Notes under the pieces: generated by a model
The model's input: only the letters and a program-made list of their open reading frames with translations
The model's database searches: none
What the model was told of the DNA's origin: nothing
Made by a program: the position numbers and the translations under genes
Shown: piece by piece, positions 14,680 through 24,266 of the stretch
How positions within the stretch are numbered: the stretch's first letter is position 1
Layout of the letters: each line of letters starts with the position of its first letter
DNA from: Deltaproteobacteria bacterium
GTDB taxonomy: Bacteria; Desulfobacterota; GWC2-55-46; DRQE01
NCBI GenBank assembly: GCA_015492245.1
Contig: WGFM01000002.1
Location: 124,001 to 188,000, forward strand
Direction of reading: 5' to 3'
Length of the DNA: 64,000 nucleotides

Positions 14680-15573
14680 ATGGAGAAAGAACTGAGAGAG
14701 AGGGCGAGAGAGCTTCTTGAAAGTGGCGAGGTAGGTGTTGTCATAGGCTATGGATGGAACCGCCGTAAAAGGCGCACCACGCCTGTGTTCATAAGAAAAC
14801 CAGAGGAGGCCGAGCGCCTTGTATTCAACCCCCTCTGTGTAAACAACTTGAGTGTCTACCTTACCCGCAAGTACCCGGATATACAGAAGCTCGGTAGAGC
14901 TGCCATCGTGGCAAAGGGCTGCGATATAAAAAACATTGTGGTGCTCATGGCAGAGGGCCAGCTTAAAAGGGATGATGTCTACATCATAGGGGTAAGGTGT
15001 AACGGCGTGGTCTACAGGCAGGAACTCTGGCAGGGTGAACTCAGGCCAGAGATAATGCCTGTCAAATGCCACAACTGTGATGTTCGTGAGCCCCATGTGG
15101 CAGACACAGTGGTGGGTGAACCCGTCCTCTTCACCCCCCCCGAGGAGCCTGTGGGTATGGTGTTCGATAAGATAAGAGAGATAGATGCCATGAGCCCCGA
15201 GGAGAGGTGGCAGTTCTGGATGGATCATTTCTCAAGGTGCATAAAGTGTTATGCCTGCAGGCAGGTATGCTCCCTCTGCTATTGCGAGCGCTGCATAACA
15301 GAAAAAAACATGCCCCAGTGGATAGAGACCTCGGCACACCCCAGGGGCAACCTTGCATGGAACCTCATAAGGGCCATGCATCTTGCAGGTAGATGCACCT
15401 TCTGTGGTGAGTGCGAGAGGGCATGCCCCGTGAACATACCGCTGAATATTATAAACCAGAAGCTTGTGCTCGTGGTGAAAGATGCCTTCGAGCACAGATC
15501 AGGCTATGACCCTGACACACACCCACCACTTATAGTATACGACACCGAAGACAAAGAGGACTTTATAAAGTGA
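14680..15573 (+). CDS. flxC: FlxC-like 4Fe-4S protein of the Hdr-Flx complex
   Basis: A 297-residue soluble protein from ATG 14680. Its first two thirds contain VVIGYGWNRRKRRTTPVFIR and VKCHNCDVREP, which resemble F420-hydrogenase/dehydrogenase beta-like or related Fe-S proteins. The C-terminal third has a dense cysteine run CIKCYACRQVCSLCYC, then CTFCGECERACPVN. It lies between the MvhD-like gene and the sulfhydrogenase-beta-like gene, the position expected for FlxC in the floxABCD-hdrABC arrangement of sulfate reducers, here in reverse order. The symbol is assigned by position and cluster content, with moderate certainty. Confidence 0.72.
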   Translation: MEKELRERARELLESGEVGVVIGYGWNRRKRRTTPVFIRKPEEAERLVFNPLCVNNLSVYLTRKYPDIQKLGRAAIVAKGCDIKNIVVLMAEGQLKRDDVYIIGVRCNGVVYRQELWQGELRPEIMPVKCHNCDVREPHVADTVVGEPVLFTPPEEPVGMVFDKIREIDAMSPEERWQFWMDHFSRCIKCYACRQVCSLCYCERCITEKNMPQWIETSAHPRGNLAWNLIRAMHLAGRCTFCGECERACPVNIPLNIINQKLVLVVKDAFEHRSGYDPDTHPPLIVYDTEDKEDFIK

Positions 15574-16601
15574 TGGAAAAGAGTCTGCTGAAGAAAGAAG
15601 CTCTACAGAAACTCATAGATGGAGTGAGGGAAAAGGGTGGCCGTTTCGTGGCACCCAGTATTCTTGCCCGTCAGGTGGTCTACAGAGAGGTGGACTGTGC
15701 AGACCAGATGGTGCATGACTACATAGTGCCCAGAAACTCCATAAAGGAGTTCTTATTCCCCCAGACAGAGCCGATACTTAGGTTCAGGCTCATGAGAGAG
15801 GGTGTGGAGGTCGAGGATGTAAGGGTCGAGCCAGAAAGAACAGTGTTCTTTGGTGTAAGACCCTGCGATGCAGCCTCCTGCGGGGCCGTAAGAAAGGTCT
15901 TCACCTGGGACTATATAGACCAGTTCTACACAAGGAGAGAGGACAGCTCAGTTATGATGACCATTGCCTGCACATCTTCAGACGATGAGTGTTTCTGCAC
16001 CACCGTGGGTGTCTCCCCGGAGGGCAAAGAGGGTGCAGACCTTCTCCTTAAGGAGACTGTGGATGGAGACTACCTGGTGGAGGCCGTTACAGACAGGGGC
16101 AGGGCTTTCGTTGAGGAGTTCAAAGATGTCTTTACAGAGCCTGACGGGGCAGAGCTCAAGGCAGTGGCAACGCCAGAGCCAATAGAAGGTGTCAACATAG
16201 ATAATATAATAGGGTTTCTCAAGGACAGGTCTCATTACAACAGTGAAATATGGGCAGAGCTTGCAAGAAAGTGTGTGGGCTGTGGGGCATGTACATTTAC
16301 CTGCCCCACATGCAGGTGTTTCGACATGGTGGATGAGGGCACATACATAGAGGGCGAGAGGAGGAAGAACTGGGACTCCTGCCAGTTCGACTCGTTCACA
16401 CTCCATGCAAGCGGGCACAACCCAAGGGATACCCAGTTCAAGAGGTGGCGTAACAGGTTCATGTGCAAGTTCAACTTCTACCCGGTAAAGTTTTCAGCCA
16501 GAGGGTGTGTGGGCTGTGGCAGGTGTATAAGGGTGTGTCCTGTAAGGCTCGATATAACAGAGGTGATGATAGAAGTATCGGAGGCGGCCAGGGATGTCTA
16601 A
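15573..16601 (+). CDS. flxB: FlxB-like 4Fe-4S protein (sulfhydrogenase beta/AsrA-like)
   Basis: A 342-residue protein. ATG 15573 overlaps the previous stop by one base. The N-terminal region has LFPQTEPILRF and FFGVRPCDAASCGAVRKVF, typical of the beta subunit of cytoplasmic sulfhydrogenases and of AsrA. Two C-terminal cluster motifs are CVGCGACTFTCPTCRC (about residues 231-246) and CVGCGRCIRVCPVRLD. In FlxABCD this subunit conducts electrons from the flavin subunit FlxA towards FlxD. It overlaps the next gene, flxA, by eight bases. Confidence 0.85.
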   Translation: MEKSLLKKEALQKLIDGVREKGGRFVAPSILARQVVYREVDCADQMVHDYIVPRNSIKEFLFPQTEPILRFRLMREGVEVEDVRVEPERTVFFGVRPCDAASCGAVRKVFTWDYIDQFYTRREDSSVMMTIACTSSDDECFCTTVGVSPEGKEGADLLLKETVDGDYLVEAVTDRGRAFVEEFKDVFTEPDGAELKAVATPEPIEGVNIDNIIGFLKDRSHYNSEIWAELARKCVGCGACTFTCPTCRCFDMVDEGTYIEGERRKNWDSCQFDSFTLHASGHNPRDTQFKRWRNRFMCKFNFYPVKFSARGCVGCGRCIRVCPVRLDITEVMIEVSEAARDV

Positions 16602-17427
16602 CATATACATGCCATACCTTGCAACCATTGAAGATATGTTCGAGGAGGCACCGGGGGTTAAGACCCTCAATCTGGTCTTCAAAGACCCGAAGGTAAGGGA
16701 AAGCTTCGAGTTCAAAACAGGCCAGTTTGGTCTCTACTCGGTGTTCGGCTATGGAGAGAGCACATTCTGCATAGCCTCTCCAGAGACACGCAAGGGCTAC
16801 ATACAGTGCACCTTCAGGCGTGTGGGCAGAGTAACAACGGCCCTATCCGAATTGAGTGTTGGAGACACCATAGGGTTCAGGGGTCCATACGGAAACTGGT
16901 TTCCAGTGGAAGAGTGGAAGGGCAAGAACATACTATTCATAGCAGGTGGCATCGGGCTTCCACCGGTAAGGTCTGTTATATGGACATGCCTCGATAGGAG
17001 GGAGGACTATGGGGATGTAACCATGGTCTACGGGGCGAGAACGGTGGATGACCTTGTGTACAAGGAAGAGCTAAGGCACTGGGAAGACAGAGATGATTTA
17101 ACACTTATAAAAACGGTTGACCCTGGCGGAGAGAAAGAGGGCTGGGATGGAGAGGTGGGGTTCGTGCCGACGGTGCTTGAAGAGGCAGGCCCTGGGGCAG
17201 AGAACACGGTCTGCGTCATCTGTGGTCCCCCTGTGATGATAAAGTTCTCTCTCTCGGTGCTCGAAAGACTCGGGTTCAGGGACGACGATGTATACACAAC
17301 CCTTGAGAACAAGATGAAGTGTGGTGTGGGAAAATGCGGTAGATGCAATGTGGGTGATGTCTACATATGCAAGGAAGGCCCTGTGTATACAGCAGCCCAG
17401 ATCAAGAAGATGTACAACGATTTCTAA
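16594..17427 (+). CDS. flxA: FlxA-like FAD/NAD(P)-binding oxidoreductase subunit
   Basis: A 277-residue protein of the ferredoxin-NADP reductase/dihydroorotate-dehydrogenase-electron-transfer class. The FAD-binding barrel has FKTGQFGLYSVFGYGES and GFRGPYGNWFP. The NAD-binding domain has LFIAGGIGLPPVRSVI and CVICGPPVMI. The C-terminal [2Fe-2S] site is CGVGKCGRCNVGDVYIC. This is the layout of FlxA and of sulfhydrogenase gamma subunits, which oxidise or reduce pyridine nucleotide. It is the probable NADH entry point of the Hdr-Flx complex. The fumarate reductase pair follows 20 bases later. Confidence 0.88.
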   Translation: MSNIYMPYLATIEDMFEEAPGVKTLNLVFKDPKVRESFEFKTGQFGLYSVFGYGESTFCIASPETRKGYIQCTFRRVGRVTTALSELSVGDTIGFRGPYGNWFPVEEWKGKNILFIAGGIGLPPVRSVIWTCLDRREDYGDVTMVYGARTVDDLVYKEELRHWEDRDDLTLIKTVDPGGEKEGWDGEVGFVPTVLEEAGPGAENTVCVICGPPVMIKFSLSVLERLGFRDDDVYTTLENKMKCGVGKCGRCNVGDVYICKEGPVYTAAQIKKMYNDF

Positions 17428-17447
17428 AACCAGGGAGGTCTTAAGCC

Positions 17448-18227
17448 ATGGCTACCAAACCGAAACAGCTTGCAACAGGTGATAGAACCATACCTCCACC
17501 AGATGCGAAGATGATACCCATATACATAATGGGTAAGGAATACATGGTGCCGGAGACCATAACCATAATGAAGGCAATAGAGTATGCAGGCTACAAATAC
17601 ATAAGAGGTTGTGGTTGCAGGGGCGGTATATGTGGTGCCTGTGCCACATTCTACAGGTTCATCGGAGACTACCGTTTAAGGACAGGGCTTGCCTGCCAGA
17701 CCGTGGTTGAGCCCGATATGATAATTGTGCAGTTGCCGTTCTTTCCTGCAAACAGGCCATCCTACACCCTCGATAATATAGAGGGAGACCTCCATGCAGA
17801 GTTGAGGCGCCTCTATCCCGAGGTCTTCAAGTGCGTGGGCTGTGGCACCTGCACGAGGACATGCCCCATGGATATAGATGTTATGGACTATGTGGCCCTT
17901 ATGAAAAGAGGAGACCTCAAGGGGGCAGCGCTGAAGAGTTTCGATTGTGTCATGTGCGGGCTCTGTGCATCCAGGTGTCCTGCACAGATTTCCCAGTTTA
18001 CAGCTGCAATGTTTGTGAGAAGGCTCTATGGAAAGTACATCCTTCCAAAGGCAGAACACCTTAAAAAGCGTGTTGAAGAGGTAAAGAGCGGCAGGTACGA
18101 GAGGATGCTCGAAGAGCTTAGAGATAAGAGTGTGGAGGAACTCAAAAAGCTCTACACCGAAAGAGAGAGGGAGCCGGATCTTTCCGAGCCCGGCAAGTGG
18201 CTTCCCGATGATAAAGAACACCTATAA
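17448..18227 (+). CDS. frdB: Fumarate reductase-type iron-sulfur subunit (first set)
   Basis: A 259-residue soluble protein. The N-terminal [2Fe-2S] domain has CGCRGGICGACATFYR and then a further cysteine in TGLACQTVV. The C-terminal cluster pair is CVGCGTCTRTCPMD and CVMCGLCASRCPAQ. This is the SdhB/FrdB/TfrB plan with a short, charged helical tail (about residues 200-259). GGGAGG precedes the ATG. It is followed directly by a flavoprotein of the fumarate reductase family. No membrane anchor is encoded, so a cytosolic enzyme that takes electrons from the neighbouring Hdr-Flx proteins or another soluble donor is inferred. Confidence 0.85.
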   Translation: MATKPKQLATGDRTIPPPDAKMIPIYIMGKEYMVPETITIMKAIEYAGYKYIRGCGCRGGICGACATFYRFIGDYRLRTGLACQTVVEPDMIIVQLPFFPANRPSYTLDNIEGDLHAELRRLYPEVFKCVGCGTCTRTCPMDIDVMDYVALMKRGDLKGAALKSFDCVMCGLCASRCPAQISQFTAAMFVRRLYGKYILPKAEHLKKRVEEVKSGRYERMLEELRDKSVEELKKLYTEREREPDLSEPGKWLPDDKEHL

Positions 18228-18243
18228 AAAGGATGGTGGGAAG

Positions 18244-19905
18244 ATGAGCGGATACACAGAAGAGCTTAAGAGACTTATCGAAAAGGTTGAGCAGACACGG
18301 CCCAGAAGGCTTGAACAGATAAAACGGGGTGAGCACTACCCGCAGCTCACGATGGAACAGCGTGAGGAGTGGCTCAAGAAGTATCATCCCGACTACAAGG
18401 ACGAAGGCAGAAGAAAGATTTCGGTGGGTCCCAACGCAGGCCAGACCTTCCCCGGGGAGGTTGCAGCCCTCCTTGAGTCAGAGAGCAGGCTCAACCCCGA
18501 TGAGGTGGACCTCTCGAAGGCCGACTGCTCTGTGGATGTGCTCATAATAGGTGGTGGTGGAGCTGGCACTGCCGCAGCCCTTACTGCCAGTGAGATGGGC
18601 GCCTCTGTCATACTTGCAACAAAGTTGAGGCACGGGGACTCCAACACCGTTATGGCAGAGGGCGGCATACAGTGTGCCGACCAGGAGTGCGACTCACCGT
18701 ACTTCCACTACCTCGATGTCATAGGTGGTGGGCATTTCACCAACTCCCCTGAACTTGTAAGTGCCCTTACCAACGATGCACCACTTGTTGTGAGCTGGCT
18801 CGAGGAGCTGGGGATGATGTTCGACAAACTGCCAGACGGCCGCATGAAGGTGCGCCACGGTGGAGGCACATCGAGAAAGAGGATGCACTCTGCAGGAGAC
18901 ATGACAGGTGCCGAGATAATGAGGGTCATGCGCGATGAGGTAAGAAACAGGACCGAGAGGATAAGGGTTCTTGAGTTCTCGCCTGCCGTGGAGCTTCTTA
19001 CAGGAAAGGACGGCTCTGTTGCAGGTGCGCTCCTCTACAACCTTGAGACGAAGGAATACTACATAGTAAGGGCAAAGAGCGTGATTATTGCCACAGGTGG
19101 ATTCGGCCGACTCCACATACAGGGTTTTCCCACAACAAACCACTACGGGGCGACCCTGGATGGTGTGGTCATGGCCTACAGGGCAGGTGCCTCATTGAGG
19201 GACCTGGACTCCACACAGTATCATCCAACAGGTGCGGTCTTTCCAGAGCAGAATGTGGGCCTGCTTGTTACAGAGAAGGTAAGGGGGCTGGGGGCACAGC
19301 TGCTCAACATGGATGGTGAGGAGTTCTGCTTCCCCCTCGAGCCAAGGGATGTGGAGAGCGCCTGTATAATAAGGGAGTGCCTCGAGGTGGGCAAGGGTAT
19401 CGTTACACCCACTGGCAGAATAGGTGTGTGGCTCGATTCCCCGTTGATAGACCTCATCCATGGAGAGGGTACAGTGAGAAGGGAGCTTCCCGCAAAGTAC
19501 ACACAGTTCAAACGCTACAACATAGATATTAGCAAGGAGCCCATGCTCGTATACCCAACACTCCATTACCAGAACGGTGGAATAAAGATAGACCAGTGGT
19601 GCGAGACAGATGTCCGTGGGCTCTTTGCAGCAGGCGAGACCACTGGCGGGGTGCACGGAAGGAACAGGCTTATGGGTAACTCGCTGCTCGATGTGCTGGT
19701 CTTCGGCAAGAGGGCAGGTAAAAGCGCTGTTGAATATGCAAAGGGTGTTGAGGAAAGCCCCGAGCCAACCCTTGGGCATGTAAAGAGGTTCCACCAGGAG
19801 CTGAAGGAGGCAGGCATAGAGAGTCCACAGAAGGGACCCGTACTTCTACCAGACTATACGCCAGAGCATGTAAAGGAAAGACAGTGGCTTCAGGCTGGCC
19901 TATAA
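18244..19905 (+). CDS. frdA: Fumarate reductase-type flavoprotein (first set, soluble)
   Basis: A 553-residue protein from ATG 18244. The first 100 residues are a charged helical extension that is absent from classical SdhA. Then come the FAD fold (VLIIGGGGAGTAAALTASEM), VMAEGGIQCAD, HGGGTSRKRMHSAGDMTG, QYHPTGAV, LHYQNGGIKID and GNSLLDVLVFGKRAG. At the position where membrane Frd/Sdh enzymes carry the histidine that binds FAD covalently (SHTVAAEGG type) this protein reads SNTVMAEGG, so FAD is probably not covalently bound. This is typical of soluble fumarate reductases and aspartate oxidases. L-aspartate oxidase is less likely because of the partner FeS gene. Confidence 0.85.
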   Translation: MSGYTEELKRLIEKVEQTRPRRLEQIKRGEHYPQLTMEQREEWLKKYHPDYKDEGRRKISVGPNAGQTFPGEVAALLESESRLNPDEVDLSKADCSVDVLIIGGGGAGTAAALTASEMGASVILATKLRHGDSNTVMAEGGIQCADQECDSPYFHYLDVIGGGHFTNSPELVSALTNDAPLVVSWLEELGMMFDKLPDGRMKVRHGGGTSRKRMHSAGDMTGAEIMRVMRDEVRNRTERIRVLEFSPAVELLTGKDGSVAGALLYNLETKEYYIVRAKSVIIATGGFGRLHIQGFPTTNHYGATLDGVVMAYRAGASLRDLDSTQYHPTGAVFPEQNVGLLVTEKVRGLGAQLLNMDGEEFCFPLEPRDVESACIIRECLEVGKGIVTPTGRIGVWLDSPLIDLIHGEGTVRRELPAKYTQFKRYNIDISKEPMLVYPTLHYQNGGIKIDQWCETDVRGLFAAGETTGGVHGRNRLMGNSLLDVLVFGKRAGKSAVEYAKGVEESPEPTLGHVKRFHQELKEAGIESPQKGPVLLPDYTPEHVKERQWLQAGL

Positions 19906-19924
19906 ACCAAGGAGGTAATCCTCT

Positions 19925-21094
19925 ATGAACATACACGAGTATCAGGCAAAAGAGCTTCTAAGCAGATACGGGGTTAGCGTGCCACGGGGAAAGGTTGTCT
20001 TTACCCCCAAAGAGGCAGGTGAGGTGGCAACAGAGCTGCTTGCAGAAAAACCCCTCTGTGTGGTGAAGGCACAGATACACGCAGGCGGAAGGGGCAAGGC
20101 AGGTGGAGTAAAGCTTGCAAGATCAAGAGAAGAGGCAGAGGCCCTTGCAAGAGAGCTACTGGGTAAGGTGCTGGTTACCTACCAGACAGGGCCTGAAGGC
20201 AGGGAGGTCAAAAAGGTCCTCATAGAAGAGGGGCTCGACATAGAGAAGGAATACTACATGAGCCTTCTTGTGGACAGGGCAAGAAAGAGGGTCTGCCTTA
20301 TGGCCTCTTCAGAGGGCGGAATGGATATAGAAGAGGTTGCAAGGAAAAGCCCTGAAAAGATACTCTACGAGTACATAGACCCTGCGGTGGGGCTCATGCC
20401 GTTCCAGGCAAGGCGTGTTGCATTCGGGCTTGGCCTGAGAAAGGAGCTTACCGGAAAGGCTGTAAGGTTCATGCTCTCCCTTTACGAGGCATTCCTGGGG
20501 CTCGATGCCTCTCTGGTGGAGATAAACCCCTTTGTTACAACAGCGGATGGTAATGTGATAGCCCTTGATGCAAAGCTCTCCTTCGATGACAACGCACTCT
20601 TCAGGCACAGGGATGTGGAGGCCTTGAGAGACCTCGACGAGGAAGACCCGAGAGAGGTTGCAGCGGCAAGGTTCAACCTTAACTATGTCTCTCTTGACGG
20701 CACTATAGGTTGTATGGTAAATGGTGCAGGGCTTGCCATGGCAACCATGGATATAATAAAGCTCTATGGTGGTAGCCCCGCCAACTTCCTCGATGTGGGT
20801 GGAGGTGCCAGCACAGAGCAGATTACGGCGGCCTACAAGCTTCTTGTATCCGATGAGAATGTGAAGGCCATCCTCATAAACATATTCGGTGGCATCATGC
20901 GCTGCGATGTGATAGCCGAAGGCATTGTGAAGGCAGTAAAGGATGTGGGTGAGACCGTGCCCATAGTGGTGAGACTACAGGGCACGAATGTGGAAGAGGG
21001 CAGAAGGATGTTCAGTGAATCTGGTATGGACATAATAACCGCAGAGACCATGGACGAGGCTGCACAAAAAGTGGTAAGTGCGGCAGGAGGTTAG
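19925..21094 (+). CDS. sucC: Succinyl-CoA synthetase beta subunit
   Basis: A 389-residue ATP-grasp protein. [21 protein letters not shown] is the standard opening; [19 protein letters not shown] and LVEINPFV bind nucleotide and Mg. [17 protein letters not shown] and [16 protein letters not shown] are at the C-terminal CoA-ligase lobe. It catalyses succinate + CoA + NTP to succinyl-CoA together with sucD, three bases downstream. AAGGAGG precedes the ATG. Its position after fumarate reductase and before 2-oxoglutarate:ferredoxin oxidoreductase fits the reductive direction. Confidence 0.96.
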   Translation: MNIHEYQAKELLSRYGVSVPRGKVVFTPKEAGEVATELLAEKPLCVVKAQIHAGGRGKAGGVKLARSREEAEALARELLGKVLVTYQTGPEGREVKKVLIEEGLDIEKEYYMSLLVDRARKRVCLMASSEGGMDIEEVARKSPEKILYEYIDPAVGLMPFQARRVAFGLGLRKELTGKAVRFMLSLYEAFLGLDASLVEINPFVTTADGNVIALDAKLSFDDNALFRHRDVEALRDLDEEDPREVAAARFNLNYVSLDGTIGCMVNGAGLAMATMDIIKLYGGSPANFLDVGGGASTEQITAAYKLLVSDENVKAILINIFGGIMRCDVIAEGIVKAVKDVGETVPIVVRLQGTNVEEGRRMFSESGMDIITAETMDEAAQKVVSAAGG

Positions 21095-21097
21095 AAG

Positions 21098-21976
21098 ATG
21101 GCGATACTGGTAAACAAGGAGACGAGGGTCATATGCCAGGGCATAACAGGTGAGCACGGAAGTTTCCACACCCGCCAGATGGTAAAATACGGCACAAGGA
21201 TGGTGGGTGGTGTAACACCCGGAAAGGGTGGCACAGAACTCGATGGTATACCTGTGTTCAACACCGTTGAAGAGGCAAGGCGTAGGACCGGTTGTAACGC
21301 CACAGTCATATATGTTCCGGCCCCATTTGCAGCAGATGCCATAATGGAGGCCGTGGATGCTGGCATTGAGCTGGTAATCTGCATAACAGAGGGTATACCG
21401 GTTCTGGACATGGTGAAGGTGCACCGTTACATGGAGGGCAGACCATCGAGGCTTATAGGGCCAAACTGCCCAGGAGTGATAACACCTGAGGAGTGTAAGA
21501 TAGGCATAATGCCTGGGCACATACACAAGAAGGGCTGCGTGGGTGTGGTGTCAAGAAGCGGCACACTCACATACGAGGCGGTAGACCAGCTCACAAAGCT
21601 CGGCCTGGGACAGTCCACATGCGTTGGTATAGGCGGAGACCCTGTGCAGGGCACAGGCTTTGTGGATGTAATAGATATGTTCAGCAAGGACCCCCAGACC
21701 GAGGCCATCGTGATGATAGGTGAGATCGGGGGCACCGCAGAGGAAGAGGCAGCAGAGTTCATAAGGAAGAATGTTGAAAAACCAGTTGTGGGCTATATAG
21801 CAGGGGTTACAGCACCAAAGGGCAAGAGGATGGGGCATGCTGGTGCCATAATATCCGGAGGCAGTGGCACCGCAGAGGAAAAGTATGCCACCCTTGAGGC
21901 TGCCGGTGTAAGGACCACCCGCAACCCCGCGGAGATAGGCAAAACAGTGCTGGAACTCCTTAAGAATATATGTTAA
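21098..21976 (+). CDS. sucD: Succinyl-CoA synthetase alpha subunit
   Basis: A 292-residue protein with [17 protein letters not shown] (CoA-binding Rossmann domain), [19 protein letters not shown] and the phosphohistidine loop [17 protein letters not shown] near the C-terminus. Length and motifs match SucD exactly. It is coupled to sucC. The enzyme can run in either direction; the operon context favours succinyl-CoA formation. Confidence 0.96.
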   Translation: MAILVNKETRVICQGITGEHGSFHTRQMVKYGTRMVGGVTPGKGGTELDGIPVFNTVEEARRRTGCNATVIYVPAPFAADAIMEAVDAGIELVICITEGIPVLDMVKVHRYMEGRPSRLIGPNCPGVITPEECKIGIMPGHIHKKGCVGVVSRSGTLTYEAVDQLTKLGLGQSTCVGIGGDPVQGTGFVDVIDMFSKDPQTEAIVMIGEIGGTAEEEAAEFIRKNVEKPVVGYIAGVTAPKGKRMGHAGAIISGGSGTAEEKYATLEAAGVRTTRNPAEIGKTVLELLKNIC

Positions 21977-22004
21977 CCTATGATAACCTTATAAAGGAGG
22001 CACC

Positions 22005-22208
22005 ATGACAGAGGCGGCAAAAAAACTACCAAGGATAGTAATACAGGAAAAACTATGTAAGGGTTGCAGTATATGTGTGGACTTCTGTCCAACAAATGTG
22101 CTCGAGATGCGCGGACCTGTTGTGGCAGTGAAGAACCTCGAGGCGTGCACAAGGTGTCAGCTCTGTGACTTGAGGTGTCCAGATTTTGCCATTCAGGTAT
22201 TTGACTAA
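22005..22208 (+). CDS. korD: 2-oxoglutarate:ferredoxin oxidoreductase, ferredoxin-like delta subunit
   Basis: A 67-residue ferredoxin with CKGCSICVDFCPTNV and CTRCQLCDLRCPDFA, giving two [4Fe-4S] clusters. AAAGGAGG precedes the start. It is the first gene of a four-gene block with alpha, beta and gamma subunits of a 2-oxoacid:ferredoxin oxidoreductase and supplies the internal electron relay. The spacing to korA is 17 bases. Confidence 0.92.
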   Translation: MTEAAKKLPRIVIQEKLCKGCSICVDFCPTNVLEMRGPVVAVKNLEACTRCQLCDLRCPDFAIQVFD

Positions 22209-22225
22209 AGGAGGCAAGCAGGAAG

Positions 22226-23353
22226 ATGGCAGAGAAGAAGAAACTCTTTATGCAGGGAAACGAGGCATGTGCAGAAGGTGCACTCTATGCAGGGTGCAGA
22301 TTCTACGCAGGTTATCCAATAACACCATCCACAGAGATAGCAGAGTATCTCTCAAGGACTCTGCCCAGGGTGGGTGGCAAGTTCATCCAGATGGAAGACG
22401 AGATAGCATCCATATCTGCTATTGCAGGGGCAAGCCTTGCAGGACTCAAGAGCATGACCGCAACCAGTGGCCCTGGGTTCTCCCTCAAACAGGAGGGCCT
22501 GGGATATGCCTGCATGGCAGAGATACCATGTGTAATAGTGGATGTCATGAGGGGTGGGCCATCTACAGGCTATCCCACAGGGCCCAGCCAGTCCGATGTT
22601 ATGCAGGCAAAGTGGGGAACCCACGGAGACCACCCTGTCATAGCCGTAACACCTGCCTATGTGCAGGAGATACTCCATGAGACAGTCAGGGCATTCAACC
22701 TGTCAGAAAAGTACAGAACACCAGTGCTCATACTGTTCGACGAGATCGTGGGACACATGCGTGAGCCCGTGATGCTGCCTGAAGAGGGTGAGCTCGAGGT
22801 GATAGACCGTGAAAAACCAACATGCCCGCCTGAAGAATACCTGCCCTATGATGCAGGATACGAGATACCACCACTTGCTGCATTCGGCGAGGGCTACAGG
22901 TTCCATGTAACAGGGCTCAACCACAAAGACGATGGCTTTCCCACGAACGACCCTGAGATGATTCAGGAGGGTATAAAGCGCATAATAAGAAAGATCGATA
23001 ACAACAAAGAGGACATCTGGAAGAACGAGGAGCACTATATTGATGGTGCAGAGGTGGTGGTCTTTGCCTACGGCTCGACTGCAAGGAGTGCAAAGTATGC
23101 CGTAAGGGAGTTGAGAAAGAAGGGTGTCAAGGCAGGCCTCCTCAGAGCCCTGACACTCTGGCCCTTCCCTGACGAGGCACTCAAAGATGCATGCCAGAAG
23201 GCAAGGGCTGTTGTGGTGCCAGAGCTCAACCTCGGCCAGATTGTCTACGAGGTGGAAAGACTTGTGGACTGTCATGTGGAGGGTATATACAGGGTGGATG
23301 GCGAGCCCATAAACCCGATGCAGATAATGGAAGCAATGGAGAAATATAGCTAA
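22226..23353 (+). CDS. korA: 2-oxoglutarate:ferredoxin oxidoreductase alpha subunit
   Basis: A 375-residue protein. GNEACAEGALYAGCRFYAGY and PITPSTEIAEYL are the substrate-site motif of the family. QMEDEIASISAIAGASLAG and TSGPGFSLKQEGLGYA follow. The length and the gene order D-A-B-C indicate a KorA-type 2-oxoglutarate enzyme; a branched-chain or pyruvate enzyme cannot be fully excluded by sequence alone. With KorBCD it forms 2-oxoglutarate from succinyl-CoA, CO2 and reduced ferredoxin, the carboxylating step of the reductive TCA cycle. The upstream succinyl-CoA synthetase supports this specificity. Confidence 0.9.
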   Translation: MAEKKKLFMQGNEACAEGALYAGCRFYAGYPITPSTEIAEYLSRTLPRVGGKFIQMEDEIASISAIAGASLAGLKSMTATSGPGFSLKQEGLGYACMAEIPCVIVDVMRGGPSTGYPTGPSQSDVMQAKWGTHGDHPVIAVTPAYVQEILHETVRAFNLSEKYRTPVLILFDEIVGHMREPVMLPEEGELEVIDREKPTCPPEEYLPYDAGYEIPPLAAFGEGYRFHVTGLNHKDDGFPTNDPEMIQEGIKRIIRKIDNNKEDIWKNEEHYIDGAEVVVFAYGSTARSAKYAVRELRKKGVKAGLLRALTLWPFPDEALKDACQKARAVVVPELNLGQIVYEVERLVDCHVEGIYRVDGEPINPMQIMEAMEKYS

Positions 23354-23381
23354 CCCCCATAAAAACTGGAGGTAAGAAGAG

Positions 23382-24239
23382 ATGTCAACAGCAGCAGCTG
23401 TAAAGAAACCAAAGATAAGCGTGCCATTCGATTACTCAAAGTATCTGAGGAAGGGAAAACTGCCCCATATCTGGTGTCCAGGGTGCGGACATGGAATAGT
23501 GCTGAAAAGTCTTCTGAGGGCAATAGAGAAGAGTGGACTCTCCAAGGATGATATATGCATGGTCTCAGGTATAGGGTGTTCAAGCAGAACTCCTGGATAT
23601 GTGGACTTCAACACACTCCATACCCTCCATGGCCGTGCACTGTCATATGCAACAGGTGTGAAGCTGGCAAAACCAGAAATGAAGGTTATAGTTGTAACAG
23701 GGGATGGAGATGCCCTTGCAATAGGAGGCAACCACTTCATACACACCTGTCGCAGAAATATAGACATGACCATACTGGTCTACAGCAACGCCATATACGG
23801 AATGACAGGGGGGCAGTTCTCACCGACAACACCCTCTGGTTCATACTCTACCACCAGCAGGTACGGGAACATAGAGCCGGTCTTCGATTGCTGTGAGCTT
23901 GCAAAGGCAAGTGGTGCAACATTTGTGGCAAGGGGCACGGCCTACCATGTGCAGGAGCTCGAAAGAATCATACTCGAGTCCCTGAAACACAAGGGCACAA
24001 GTGTTGTGGAGATACTGGACTCCTGTCCCGTCTATTATGGAAGGCTCAACAAGATGAAGAGCGCCTCACAGATGATGGAGCTTATAGAGAAAAATGGCAC
24101 CGTGTCTGTAAAACAGGTAGACAAGCTTCCACCAGAGAAGGTGCAGGGTAAACTTCTTAGAGGCATACTCCACAAAGAGGACAGACCCGAATACTGCGAG
24201 GAATACCAGAAACTCATAGACAGGGTCTCGGGTAAATAA
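23382..24239 (+). CDS. korB: 2-oxoglutarate:ferredoxin oxidoreductase beta subunit
   Basis: A 285-residue thiamine-diphosphate-binding subunit. WCPGCGHGIVLKSLLRAI carries two cluster or structural cysteines of the family. VVTGDGDALAIGGNHFIH is the ThDP/Mg motif, followed by NAIYGMTGGQFSPTTPSG. Its C-terminal tail (about residues 220-285) matches KorB/VorB. It pairs with KorA to form the catalytic core. Confidence 0.93.
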   Translation: MSTAAAVKKPKISVPFDYSKYLRKGKLPHIWCPGCGHGIVLKSLLRAIEKSGLSKDDICMVSGIGCSSRTPGYVDFNTLHTLHGRALSYATGVKLAKPEMKVIVVTGDGDALAIGGNHFIHTCRRNIDMTILVYSNAIYGMTGGQFSPTTPSGSYSTTSRYGNIEPVFDCCELAKASGATFVARGTAYHVQELERIILESLKHKGTSVVEILDSCPVYYGRLNKMKSASQMMELIEKNGTVSVKQVDKLPPEKVQGKLLRGILHKEDRPEYCEEYQKLIDRVSGK

Positions 24240-24266
24240 AAAAACAACCGAAGGAGAGGGTTCAAT

